Assembly (NCBI RefSeq): GCF_024704725.1 | Contig: NZ_JALIQS010000001.1 | Location: forward strand, 124,001 to 188,000 | Origin: Shinella sp. CPCC 101442 | GTDB taxonomy: Bacteria > Pseudomonadota > Alphaproteobacteria > Rhizobiales > Rhizobiaceae | Direction: 5' to 3' | Length of the DNA: 64,000 nt | Shown: piece after piece, positions 28,952-37,082 of the stretch | Layout: the number at the start of each line of letters is the position of its first letter | Numbering within the stretch: the stretch's first letter is position 1 | Notes under the pieces: generated by a model | What the model saw: only the letters and a program-made list of their open reading frames with translations | The model's database searches: none | Told to the model about the DNA's origin: nothing | Translations under genes and position numbers: made by a program

Positions 28952-30535
28952 ATGGATCCGACCCATCTGTTCGAGCTCGTGATCGGCATGTTCGTGGCGA
29001 TCATCGCGCTCCACTATGCCGCGCACCGGCTCGGCCTGCCGCCGTCCGTCGCGCTGCTGGCCGGTGGGGCCATGCTGGCCTTCGTGCCGGGCCTGCCGAC
29101 CATCGAGGTCGACCCGGAACTCGTGCTCGTCATCTTCCTGCCGCCGCTGCTGCTGGATGGCGCATGGACCATCGCCGTCGGACGCCTGCGCCGGCACCTG
29201 ATCGGCATCTTCTCGCTCGCTGTCGGCGCCGTGTTCTTCACCGCCGTTGTCGTCGCCGTCGTCACCCATTTCCTGTTTCCCTCACTGCCCTGGGCGGCCT
29301 GCGCGGCGCTCGGCGCCATCGTCTCGCCACCGGATGCCGTCTCCGCCCGCGCGATCCTGCAGCGCGTAAAACTGCCCCGGCGCCTGCAGATCCTGCTTGA
29401 GGGAGAAAGCCTGCTCAATGATGCGAGCGGCCTGGTGCTCTTCCGCTTCGCGATCGCTGCCGGCGTCACCGGCGCCTTCAGCGCATCCGAGGCGGTGGGC
29501 AGCTTCTTCGTCCTGGCCGTCGGCGGTGCGCTGGTCGGCACGGCCATCGGCACGGCCTGGGTACTGGTGGTGCGCCGTCTGGGCGACGAGTACCTGATGA
29601 TCGCCGCCACCGCCCTGTTGTCCTGGACCTCCTACCTGCTCGGCGAGTACCTGCATGTCTCCGGCGTCATCGCCACCGTCACGACGGGCCTCATTGCCAG
29701 CTGGCACCAGCACACCGTGCTTTCGGCCGCGACGCGCATGCGCGGCACGTCCTTCTGGACGGTCGTCGTCTTCCTGATGGAGGCGGCTGTCTTCATCCTG
29801 ATCGGCCTTTCGCTGCGGGGCGTCGTGGAACGCGTCGGCGGCTTCGACGTCGTCGCCGCCACCTGGGGCCTGCCGATCCTCGTCATCCTCGTCGCGCTGA
29901 CGCTGGCGCGCTTTGCCTGGATATTCATGTCGGACCTCGCAATTGTCGTGGGCAACACGCTTGGCCTCAAGCGCTACACGCCGGTGGGTGCCCGTGGCGC
30001 GACGGTGCTGAGCTGGGCCGGCATTCGCGGCGTGGTGACGCTGGCGCTGGCGCTCAGCGTGCCCGAGAGCTTTCCGGGCCGCGACTTCATCCTCGTCACG
30101 TCCTTCGCCGTCATTCTCGGCACCGTTCTCATCCAAGGCACGACCCTCGGAAAGATCATCGAATGGGCCGGCCTCAGCGAATCCATTTCCGAAAAACCAC
30201 GCCTTTCGATGAGCCAGGCGGAAATGACCATGGCGCAGGCGCAGTTCGCGACGGTGCAGAAGCGGGCCTATGACGGCGACGGCGCGCTCATCCATCCGCA
30301 ACTTCTCGAGAAATACCAGCGCCGGGCCGTGGCCATCGTCGATTATGCCGAGCGCACCGAGCACTACACGCCGCTGCTGCACGCGCATTTCGACCTCGTC
30401 CTTGAAATCGTCGCCGCCGGCCGCCACGAGCTCATCCGCCTCCACCGCGCCGGCGATATCGACGACGAGACCCTGCACGAACTGGAGCGCGATCTCGATC
30501 TCGAGGAACTGAGCGCCATCTCCGCCAAGGGCTGA
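28952..30535 (+). CDS. Na+/H+ antiporter, CPA1 family
   Basis: A 527-aa inner-membrane sodium/proton antiporter with about 12 helices and a roughly 110-residue cytoplasmic tail. The CPA1 motifs are VIFLPPLLLDGAW, GAIVSPPDAVSARAIL and EGESLLNDASGLVLF, which hold the ion-binding Asp residues, plus GIRGVVTLALALSVP. The charged tail ends in DLDLEELSAISAKG. The start at 28952 is preferred to 28931 because GGAGAG lies 3-8 nt upstream. It is probably its own transcription unit, since a Rho-independent terminator follows. It is not obviously related to the flanking catabolic genes. Confidence 0.9.
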   Translation: MDPTHLFELVIGMFVAIIALHYAAHRLGLPPSVALLAGGAMLAFVPGLPTIEVDPELVLVIFLPPLLLDGAWTIAVGRLRRHLIGIFSLAVGAVFFTAVVVAVVTHFLFPSLPWAACAALGAIVSPPDAVSARAILQRVKLPRRLQILLEGESLLNDASGLVLFRFAIAAGVTGAFSASEAVGSFFVLAVGGALVGTAIGTAWVLVVRRLGDEYLMIAATALLSWTSYLLGEYLHVSGVIATVTTGLIASWHQHTVLSAATRMRGTSFWTVVVFLMEAAVFILIGLSLRGVVERVGGFDVVAATWGLPILVILVALTLARFAWIFMSDLAIVVGNTLGLKRYTPVGARGATVLSWAGIRGVVTLALALSVPESFPGRDFILVTSFAVILGTVLIQGTTLGKIIEWAGLSESISEKPRLSMSQAEMTMAQAQFATVQKRAYDGDGALIHPQLLEKYQRRAVAIVDYAERTEHYTPLLHAHFDLVLEIVAAGRHELIRLHRAGDIDDETLHELERDLDLEELSAISAKG

Positions 30536-30565
30536 CGGCGGCCATCACACCAGAGTCCCCAATGG

Positions 30566-30593
30566 AAACGGCGCGGCGCGGTCGCGCCGTTTT
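30566..30593 (+). terminator. Rho-independent terminator after the antiporter gene
   Basis: AAACGGCGCG (30566-30575) and CGCGCCGTTT (30583-30592) form a perfect 10-bp stem with a 7-nt loop, ending in TTTT, 31 bp after the antiporter stop. Confidence 0.75.
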
Positions 30594-30767
30594 CGCTTGC
30601 GTTCCTGCGGTCGAACGCCACCAGGGTCGTTTCCTCCACACATTTTCACGAACCGACTGGCCGAGTTTCGGAGCGAAAAATCCAATGCCGCCAAAGGCAT
30701 GGTGACCGATGACATTCGCCCACCTTACAAAAGACAAGCGATCATCATCGTTTGTCATTTTCCAATG

Positions 30768-30797
30768 TTGACATTTGTCGACACATAAACGTATTTT
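30768..30797 (+). promoter_or_regulatory. Promoter of the polyol/ketose transport operon
   Basis: TTGACA (30768-30773) and TATTTT (30792-30797) are separated by 18 bp and stand about 50 bp before the ATPase start. The perfect palindrome TGTCGACA (30776-30783) sits in the spacer and could be part of the SorC-DhaK operator. The 309-bp gap 30536-30844 otherwise holds only the antiporter terminator. Confidence 0.55.
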
Positions 30798-30844
30798 GTA
30801 AAAATGCGATGGGAGAGCATCGCCCGAAATGCCGGGAGGAATGC

Positions 30845-32323
30845 ATGCAGCCACTTCTGAAAGTGGAAGGACTGAAAAAGTCCTTTGGCGGCGTTGCCGC
30901 GCTTCGCGACGGCCGCTTCGAGCTGGAAGCCGGCTCGGTGCACGCGCTGTGCGGCGGCAACGGCGCAGGCAAATCGACCTTCCTGTCCATCCTCATGGGT
31001 ATCCACAAGCGCGATGGCGGCACGATCCTGCATCGTGGCAATCCGGTCGAATTCGCCAACCCCGCAGAGGCACTGCGCTCCGGCATCGCCATCATCGAGC
31101 AGGAGCTGAGCCCGGTTCCGCACATGACGGTGGCGGAAAACATCTATCTCGGCCGCGAGCCATCGGCCCGCTTCGGCGGCATCGATTTCAAGACGATGAA
31201 CCGCAATGCGCAGTCGCTGCTCGACCGCCTCGAATTCAGCATTTCCGCCACGCAATACATGATGAACCTCTCGGTCGCGCAGATGCAGCTGGTCGAGATC
31301 GCCAAGGCGCTGAGCCACGAGGCTGACGTCATCTTCATGGACGAGCCGACGTCCGCGATCGGCGAGAAGGAGGCGCAGCACCTCTTTTCGGCCATCCAGC
31401 GCCTGAAGGCCGAGGGCAAGGGCATCGTCTATGTCTCGCACCGCCTCTCGGAGATCTTTCAGATCGCCGACAGCTACACGGTGTTCCGCGACGGCGGCTT
31501 CGTGGGGGCAGGCAAGCTCGCCGATATCGACCGGCCGGGCCTCATCCGCATGATCGTCGGCCGCGATCTCGGCGAAGAATACATCAAGACCAACACGCCG
31601 ACCGAGATCGCCGGCCTCGAAGTCTCGGGCCTGTCTGCACCCGGCAAGATCGACGACATCTCGTTCACGGCCCGCAAGGGCGAGATCTTCGGCATCTATG
31701 GCCTGATGGGCTCGGGCCGCACGGAAATCTTCAACTGCCTCTTCGGCATGGACCGGCCCTCGGCAGGCGACATCCGCCTCGACGGCCAGGCCGTCACGAT
31801 CCGCCAGCCGTCCGACGCCATGGCCGAAGGTATCGCCTTCGTCACCGAGGATCGCAAGGTCACGGGCCTCAACCTGACGGACAGCGTGCGCAACAATATC
31901 TGCCTCGCCAGCCTGCCGGAAATGAGCCCGGCCTTCGTGATGCGCAAGAGCGAGGAGCAGGCCGCCAGCGCCGATATGATCGCCCGCTTCGCCATCAAGG
32001 CCGCGCGCGACACGATGCCGGTCTCCGGCCTTTCGGGCGGCAATCAGCAGAAGGTCGTGCTCGGCAAGTGGTTCCAGCGCCAACCGCGCGTGCTGCTGCT
32101 CGACGAGCCGACCCGCGGCGTCGATGTTGGCGCCAAGCGCGAGATCTACCGCATCATCTGCGACTTCGCCGCCGCCGGCGGTACGGTCGTGATGATCTCC
32201 TCCGAAATCGACGAAATCCTGGGAATGTCCGACCGCATCCTCGTGATGCGGCAGGGACGGTCCGCCGGTATCCATGACCGGCGGCAGACGGATGCCCAGT
32301 CCCTCGTGCATCTGTCGACCTGA
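30845..32323 (+). CDS. Sugar ABC transporter ATP-binding protein, RbsA/MglA type
   Basis: A 492-aa duplicated ABC ATPase. The N-terminal half has an intact Walker A (GGNGAGKSTFLS), a weak signature LSVAQMQLVEIAKAL and Walker B IFMDEPTSAIGEKE. The C-terminal half has the degenerate GLMGSGRTEIF instead of Walker A but a good signature (LSGGNQQKVVLGKW) and Walker B (LLLDEPTRGVDVGAK), the normal pattern for RbsA. GGGAGGA precedes the ATG. It is the first gene of the operon with permease, binding protein, SDR, DhaK and DhaL, so the cargo is probably a polyol or ketose destined for phosphorylation by the Dha-type kinase. Confidence 0.93.
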   Translation: MQPLLKVEGLKKSFGGVAALRDGRFELEAGSVHALCGGNGAGKSTFLSILMGIHKRDGGTILHRGNPVEFANPAEALRSGIAIIEQELSPVPHMTVAENIYLGREPSARFGGIDFKTMNRNAQSLLDRLEFSISATQYMMNLSVAQMQLVEIAKALSHEADVIFMDEPTSAIGEKEAQHLFSAIQRLKAEGKGIVYVSHRLSEIFQIADSYTVFRDGGFVGAGKLADIDRPGLIRMIVGRDLGEEYIKTNTPTEIAGLEVSGLSAPGKIDDISFTARKGEIFGIYGLMGSGRTEIFNCLFGMDRPSAGDIRLDGQAVTIRQPSDAMAEGIAFVTEDRKVTGLNLTDSVRNNICLASLPEMSPAFVMRKSEEQAASADMIARFAIKAARDTMPVSGLSGGNQQKVVLGKWFQRQPRVLLLDEPTRGVDVGAKREIYRIICDFAAAGGTVVMISSEIDEILGMSDRILVMRQGRSAGIHDRRQTDAQSLVHLST

Positions 32324-32377
32324 CGGAAACGAGACCCCGAGCGACGCATCGACCCAAGCATGGCAAGAGGTGACACC

Positions 32378-33382
32378 GTGTCCAGTGCAGAAAACAACAC
32401 CGCCAGCAGCTGGCTGAATTCCGACCGCCGCAGGCTGATCCTGCAGGAATACGGCATCTTCTTCGCCTTTCTGCTGCTCGTCGGCGTCCTCGCGCTGTCG
32501 AACGAGTTCTTCCTGACGCCGGGCAATATTTCCAACGTCCTGCTGCAGACGTCCATCAACGGCGTTCTCGCCATCGGCATGACCTTCGTCATTCTGACGC
32601 GCGGCATCGACCTGTCGGTCGGCTCGGTCGTGGCGCTGGCCGGCATGGTGAGCGCGAGCTTCGTCACGAGTTCGGCGACCGCCGGCATTGCCGGCGCGCC
32701 CTATCCGATGGTCGTGGCGCTCGCCGTCGGCATCCTCGTCGGCGTCGCTTGCGGCGCGCTGGTCGGCTTCATCGTCTCGCGCTTCTCGGTGCCGGCCTTC
32801 GTTGCGACGCTCGGCATGCTGTCGGCCGCCCGCGGCGCCACGCTGATCTATGGCGGCGGCAAGCCGGTGCCGGGCCTCAGCCCCGAGTTCCGCTGGATCG
32901 GCACGGGCAACATTCTCGGCATTCCGATGCCGGTCATCCTGCTCGCGCTGGTCTTCGGCGTCTCCTGGTGGGTGCTCACCCGCACGCGCTTCGGCCGCTA
33001 CATCTATGCCGTTGGCGGCAACCCGCATGCGGCCAAGACCTCGGGCCTCAACGTCACCCGCATCCGCTTCATGGTCTATGTCATCTCGGGCGCTCTATCG
33101 GGCCTTGCCGGCATGATCCTGTCGGCCCGCACGGGTTCGGCCCTGCCGCAGGCCGGCATCGCCTACGAACTGGACGCCATCGCGGCGGTCGTCATCGGCG
33201 GCACCAGCCTTTCGGGCGGCGTCGGCCGGGTGACGGGAACGCTGATCGGCGCGCTCATCATCGGCGTCATGAACAACGGCCTCGATCTCATGGGCATCCA
33301 GTCCTACTACCAGCAGGTCCTCAAGGGTGCCCTCATCGTCGGTGCCGTCATGCTCGACCAGAAGCGAAATCAGGGCCTCTAG
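32378..33382 (+). CDS. Sugar ABC transporter permease, RbsC type
   Basis: A 334-aa permease with about ten helices. Hallmarks are SINGVLAIGMTFVILTRGIDLSVGS, SVPAFVATLGMLSAARG and AVGGNPHAAKTSGLNVTRIR, the last being the cytoplasmic loop that touches the ATPase. GTG at 32378 is preferred because AGAGGTGA lies 4 nt upstream; an ATG at 32360 would add six residues without a binding site. It forms a homodimeric channel with the preceding ATPase. Confidence 0.92.
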   Translation: MSSAENNTASSWLNSDRRRLILQEYGIFFAFLLLVGVLALSNEFFLTPGNISNVLLQTSINGVLAIGMTFVILTRGIDLSVGSVVALAGMVSASFVTSSATAGIAGAPYPMVVALAVGILVGVACGALVGFIVSRFSVPAFVATLGMLSAARGATLIYGGGKPVPGLSPEFRWIGTGNILGIPMPVILLALVFGVSWWVLTRTRFGRYIYAVGGNPHAAKTSGLNVTRIRFMVYVISGALSGLAGMILSARTGSALPQAGIAYELDAIAAVVIGGTSLSGGVGRVTGTLIGALIIGVMNNGLDLMGIQSYYQQVLKGALIVGAVMLDQKRNQGL

Positions 33383-33393
33383 CCCGCAGAAAC

Positions 33394-33413
33394 CGGGCGT
33401 CTTCCCACGCCCG
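33394..33413 (+). other. Hairpin between permease and binding-protein genes
   Basis: CGGGCGT and ACGCCCG form a perfect 7-bp stem with loop CTTCCC, 12 bp after the permease stop. No T-run follows. It could act as a processing or stabilising element at the 5' side of the binding-protein message. Confidence 0.45.
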
Positions 33414-33466
33414 TGGACGAACGGCACGCCGGAGGGCGGCCGAAATTCTCAAAGGAGGAGAATGAC

Positions 33467-34453
33467 ATGAAGAAACTGATGATCGCGCTTGCCTCTGCGA
33501 CGGTGCTGCTCGCCTCGTCCGCCATGGCCCAGGAGAAGCTGAAGATCGGCGCGGCACCCTACGGCCTCAACGCGGAATTCATGCAGATCTGGTCCGCAGC
33601 GCTCGAGGAACACCCGGCCGTCAAGAGCGGCGAAGTCGAGCTGACCGTCTTCGACGGACGCTACGACGCGCTGGTCCAGCAAGAACAGTTCAACACGATG
33701 ATCACCCAGAAGTTCAATGCGATCATCTTCGTGCCGATCGACATCGAAGCCGGCGCGACCGCCGTGCAGGCCGCCAGCGACGCCGGCATTCCGGTCGTCG
33801 GTTCCAACACCCGCGTCAATTCCGACCTGCTCGCCTCCTATGTCGGCTCCGACGACACGATCTCCGGCTACATGGAAGCCAAAGCCGTGCTCGACAAGAT
33901 CGGCTGCAAGGGCAATGTCGTGATCATCGAAGGCCCGATCGGCCAGTCCGCACAGATCTCGCGCCTTGAAGGCAACCAGAAGGCGCTTGCCGAGTGCCCT
34001 GATGTCAAGGTTCTCGAACAGCAGACCGCCAACTGGTCGCGCGCCGAAGCCCAGACGCTGATGGAAAACTGGCTGACCTCGCATCCCGGCCAGATCAACG
34101 GCGTCATCGGCCAGAACGACGAAATGGCGCTCGGCGCCGTCGAAGCGATCAAGTCCGCCGGCCTGAAGACCGAGGATTTCGCGATCGCCGGCATCGACGG
34201 CATCACGGACGCGCTGACGGCCGTCAAGGAAGGCACGATCACCTCGATCCTGCAGGATGCCCGCGCCCAGGCGCAGGGTGCGCTCGATCTCGCGATCTTC
34301 CACGCCAGGAAGGGTGACTACAAGCCGCAGTCCGACATCTGGGCGCAGTATCCGGACATGCCGTTCAACGACGGCAAGGACAAGGAGTACAATGTTCCGT
34401 GGACGCCGGTCACGGCCGACAACGTCGACAAGCTCCTGGGCATGCGCAAGTAA
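33467..34453 (+). CDS. Sugar/polyol ABC substrate-binding protein
   Basis: A 328-aa periplasmic binding protein of the ribose-binding (Peripla_BP_4) group. Residues 1-20 are a signal peptide, with cleavage likely after SAMA. The mature start EKLKIGAAPYGLNAEFMQIW, then FNAIIFVPIDIEAGATAVQAA and INGVIGQNDEMALGAVEAI follow the fold. AAGGAGGAG precedes the ATG. Hairpins flank the gene on both sides, which often goes with high expression of the binding protein. Ligand unknown; from the linked enzymes, a short polyol, erythrulose or dihydroxyacetone-like sugar. Confidence 0.92.
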   Translation: MKKLMIALASATVLLASSAMAQEKLKIGAAPYGLNAEFMQIWSAALEEHPAVKSGEVELTVFDGRYDALVQQEQFNTMITQKFNAIIFVPIDIEAGATAVQAASDAGIPVVGSNTRVNSDLLASYVGSDDTISGYMEAKAVLDKIGCKGNVVIIEGPIGQSAQISRLEGNQKALAECPDVKVLEQQTANWSRAEAQTLMENWLTSHPGQINGVIGQNDEMALGAVEAIKSAGLKTEDFAIAGIDGITDALTAVKEGTITSILQDARAQAQGALDLAIFHARKGDYKPQSDIWAQYPDMPFNDGKDKEYNVPWTPVTADNVDKLLGMRK

Positions 34454-34462
34454 CGACCATTC

Positions 34463-34486
34463 GCGGGGCGGTCGATGCCGCCCCGC
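34463..34486 (+). other. Hairpin after the binding-protein gene
   Basis: GCGGGGCGG (34463-34471) and CCGCCCCGC (34478-34486) form a perfect 9-bp GC stem with a 6-nt loop, 9 bp after the stop codon. The following bases are CT-rich but lack a T-run, so partial termination or protection of the upstream message is more likely than full termination. Confidence 0.55.
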
Positions 34487-34513
34487 TCTCCCAACCCTTC
34501 GAAGGCTGAACCG

Positions 34514-35287
34514 ATGACCGACACACCTCCCAAGATCGATCTCAACTTCCCGCTCGACGGCAAGGTCGCGCTCGTCACCGGCGGCGCCTCCGGCATCGGC
34601 GCGGCCGTCGCCGCCGCCTTTGCCGCCAAGGGCGCCAAGGTCGCCGTGCTCGACATCAATGTCGAGGTCGCGAAGGCGAAGGCCGAGGAGCTCGGCGGTT
34701 CGGCAAAGCCCTTCGTCTGCGACGTCTCCAATCCGGCCTCCGTCGAAAAAGCCGTAGCCGATGTGGTCGAAGCCTTCGGCGGCATCGATATCGCGGTCAA
34801 CAGCGCCGGCATCGTGGCCCTTGCGCCAGCCGAAGACCTGACGCTTGCCCAGTGGGACAGGACGATCGACATCAACCTCAAGGGTAGTTTCCTGATCACC
34901 CAGGCCGTCGGCCGCCGCATGATCGCGGCCGGCAAGGGTGGCAAGATCGTCAACCTCGCCTCGCAGGCCGGTACGGTCGCCATCGAGGATCACGTCGCCT
35001 ATTGCGCCTCGAAATTCGGTGTCATCGGCATGTCCAAGACCTTTGCCGCCGAATGGGGCAAACACGGCATCACCGTCAACACGATCTCCCCCACCATCGT
35101 TCTGACCGAACTGGGCAAGCAGGCCTGGGCCGGTGAGAAAGGCGAAGCCGCCAAAAAGCGCATCCCCAACGGCCGTTTCGCCTTCCCGGAAGAGATCGCT
35201 GCCGCCGCCGTGTTCCTGGCCTCGCCGGGCGCCGACATGATCAACGGCGCCGATCTCCTGATCGACGGCGGCTACACCATTCTGTGA
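34514..35287 (+). CDS. Short-chain dehydrogenase, polyol dehydrogenase-like
   Basis: A 257-aa classical SDR. VTGGASGIGAAVAAAFAAKG near residue 20 is the NAD site; NSAGIVALAP, NLASQAGTVA and YCASKFGVIG hold the catalytic Asn, Ser, Tyr and Lys. Position between a polyol/sugar importer and two Dha-type kinase genes suggests it oxidises an imported polyol to the ketose that is then phosphorylated. A similar gene set (SDR plus DhaK-like kinase) degrades threitol in mycobacteria, which makes a tetritol a reasonable guess. The ATG at 34514 follows GAAGG at a slightly long distance. Confidence 0.88.
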   Translation: MTDTPPKIDLNFPLDGKVALVTGGASGIGAAVAAAFAAKGAKVAVLDINVEVAKAKAEELGGSAKPFVCDVSNPASVEKAVADVVEAFGGIDIAVNSAGIVALAPAEDLTLAQWDRTIDINLKGSFLITQAVGRRMIAAGKGGKIVNLASQAGTVAIEDHVAYCASKFGVIGMSKTFAAEWGKHGITVNTISPTIVLTELGKQAWAGEKGEAAKKRIPNGRFAFPEEIAAAAVFLASPGADMINGADLLIDGGYTIL

Positions 35288-35298
35288 GAGGACTTATC

Positions 35299-36291
35299 AT
35301 GCAGCGTTTCATCAACGATCCGGATCTGGTGGTCGAAGACACCGTCAAGGGCTTCGTCAAGGCCCATTCGGACATCGTGCGCCTTGCGGAGAACCCGCGC
35401 GTCGTCGTCGCCAGGGATGCGCCATTCGCCGGCAAGGTCGGTGTGGTGACGGGCGGCGGCTCCGGCCATGAGCCGGCCTTCATTGGCTATACCGGCAAGA
35501 ACATGCTGGATGCGGTCGCCGTCGGCGAACTGTTCTCCTCGCCCACCGCCAAGAGCTTCTACGATGCCATCCGCGAGGCCAATGGCGGCAAGGGCGTCGT
35601 CGTGCTCTACGGCAACTATGCCGGCGACAACATGAACGTGAAGATGGCGACGAAGCTCGCCGCCAAGGACGGCATCGAGATCGCGACCGTCGTCGCCAAT
35701 GACGACGTCTGCTCCGCCCCACCGCAGGAGCGCGAAAAGCGCCGCGGCGTCGCTGGCGAGATATTCATGTGGAAGATGGGCGGCGCAAAGGCCGCGACCG
35801 GCGCCAGCCTCGAAGAGGTTCGCGCCACCGCGCAGAAGGCCATCGACAATTGCCGCTCGATCGGCGTCGGCCTCGGCCCCTGCACGCTGCCGGCCGTCGG
35901 GCATCCGAACTTCCAGATCGAGCCCGGCACGATGGAGGTCGGAATCGGCCATCACGGCGAACCGGGCGTGCGCGTCGAAAAGCTGAAGACGGCCGAAGAG
36001 GTCGCCAAGGACATGGTGAAGATCGTGCTCGACGATCACAACCTGCCCGAGGGCACCGAGGTCGCGGTCCTCGTCTCCGGCCTGGGCGCGACGCCGCTCA
36101 ACGAACTCTACATCCTCAACGACACGATCGAGAGCGAGATTTCGGCCCGTGGCCTGAAAATCCGCAAGACCTGGATCGGCAACTATTTCACCTCGCTGGA
36201 AATGGTCGGCGCGACGCTGACCGTCATGGCGCTCGACGACGAACTGAAGACGCTGCTCGAGGTCGAGACGCGTTGCACGATGATCCTGTAA
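35299..36291 (+). CDS. dhaK: Dihydroxyacetone kinase subunit DhaK
   Basis: The 330-aa substrate-binding subunit of a Dha-type kinase. The general acid-base His is H57 in GGGSGHEPAFIG, Asp D110 is in YGNYAGDNMN, and H219 in GHHGEPGV is the His that binds the ketone covalently; all three align with E. coli DhaK H56, D109 and H218. GAGAGGA lies 6 nt before the ATG at 35299. It is followed 13 bp later by dhaL. Substrate may be dihydroxyacetone, erythrulose or another ketose. Confidence 0.93.
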   Translation: MQRFINDPDLVVEDTVKGFVKAHSDIVRLAENPRVVVARDAPFAGKVGVVTGGGSGHEPAFIGYTGKNMLDAVAVGELFSSPTAKSFYDAIREANGGKGVVVLYGNYAGDNMNVKMATKLAAKDGIEIATVVANDDVCSAPPQEREKRRGVAGEIFMWKMGGAKAATGASLEEVRATAQKAIDNCRSIGVGLGPCTLPAVGHPNFQIEPGTMEVGIGHHGEPGVRVEKLKTAEEVAKDMVKIVLDDHNLPEGTEVAVLVSGLGATPLNELYILNDTIESEISARGLKIRKTWIGNYFTSLEMVGATLTVMALDDELKTLLEVETRCTMIL

Positions 36292-36304
36292 CGGAGGAAG
36301 ACAC

Positions 36305-36946
36305 ATGCAGACCTTCGACAATGCCTCCTCAGGTGCCATCGTGCTGTCGATGGCCGAACGGATCGTCGAGAACCGCGCCTATCTCAGCGAGATCGACGGC
36401 AAGATCGGCGACGGCGACCACGGCGTGAACATGGCCAAGGGTTTCGCCATGGCCGCCGAGCGCCTGAAGGGCAAGGACGCTTCGCTTTCTGAATCCCTCG
36501 ACACGCTCGGCACCGTACTGATGACGGAAATCGGCGGTTCGATGGGCCCGCTCTACGGCGTCATGTTCACGGAATTCGCCGAGACCCTCCAGGGTATCGA
36601 AAAGATCGACGCGGCCACCTACAGCAGGATGCTGCATGCCGGCCTGGCGGGCATCCAGTCGATCGGTTCGGCGAAGGTCGGGGACAAGACGCTGATCGAC
36701 GCTCTCGCGCCCGCCGTCGAGGCCTTCGACACGACGACGGCGGCTAATAAGTCGTTCGGCGAAGCACTTGAAGCGCTTGTCGCCGCCGCGGAAGCCGGCC
36801 GCGACTCGACAATCAACCTCGTTGCCAAGATCGGCCGTGCGAGCCGCCTCGGCGAACGTTCGCTCGGTGTGCTGGATGCGGGCGCCACCTCCTGCGCCAT
36901 CATTCTCAAGGAACTGTCCGGCGGCGCGCGCGAACGCCTCGCCTGA
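36305..36946 (+). CDS. dhaL: Dihydroxyacetone kinase subunit DhaL
   Basis: The 213-aa nucleotide-binding subunit. The Mg-ADP ligands D31, D36 and D38 lie in EIDGKIGDGDHG; GGSMGPLYG and VGDKTLIDALAP complete the nucleotide barrel, and RASRLGERSLGVLDAGA is the terminal family signature. In PTS-type systems DhaM rephosphorylates bound ADP, but no dhaM is present here, so either a distant DhaM serves it or it uses ATP directly. GGAGG precedes the ATG. A strong terminator follows the gene. Confidence 0.93.
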   Translation: MQTFDNASSGAIVLSMAERIVENRAYLSEIDGKIGDGDHGVNMAKGFAMAAERLKGKDASLSESLDTLGTVLMTEIGGSMGPLYGVMFTEFAETLQGIEKIDAATYSRMLHAGLAGIQSIGSAKVGDKTLIDALAPAVEAFDTTTAANKSFGEALEALVAAAEAGRDSTINLVAKIGRASRLGERSLGVLDAGATSCAIILKELSGGARERLA

Positions 36947-36971
36947 GACAGACGAAAAGTTCCTCCCAGGA

Positions 36972-37013
36972 TGCGCGGCCTGTCCTTCGTGACGGGTCGC
37001 GCACCGCTTTTTT
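36972..37013 (+). terminator. Rho-independent terminator after the first dhaL
   Basis: The segments at 36972-36984 and 36991-37003 pair over 13 bp (two G-U pairs) around loop CTTCGT, followed by TTTTTT at 37008-37013. It separates the transport/kinase operon from the SorC-DhaK fusion gene, whose start lies only 70 bp downstream. Confidence 0.8.
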
Positions 37014-37082
37014 GCCGTGGCATGTTGCAAACCGGCGGCGTTGCTTTCATCTTCGCCGCCTGATGGGGGACCGGCGAAACCG

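Noticed and set aside
30755-33028. 757-codon open frame on the minus strand opposite the RbsA and RbsC genes
   Set aside because: Antisense to clear ABC transporter genes and made of Asp/Arg/Ala-rich low-complexity sequence.
34463-34486. GC-rich hairpin as a Rho-independent terminator
   Set aside because: No T-run follows, and SDR, dhaK and dhaL downstream lack another promoter that I can see; treated as a stability element.
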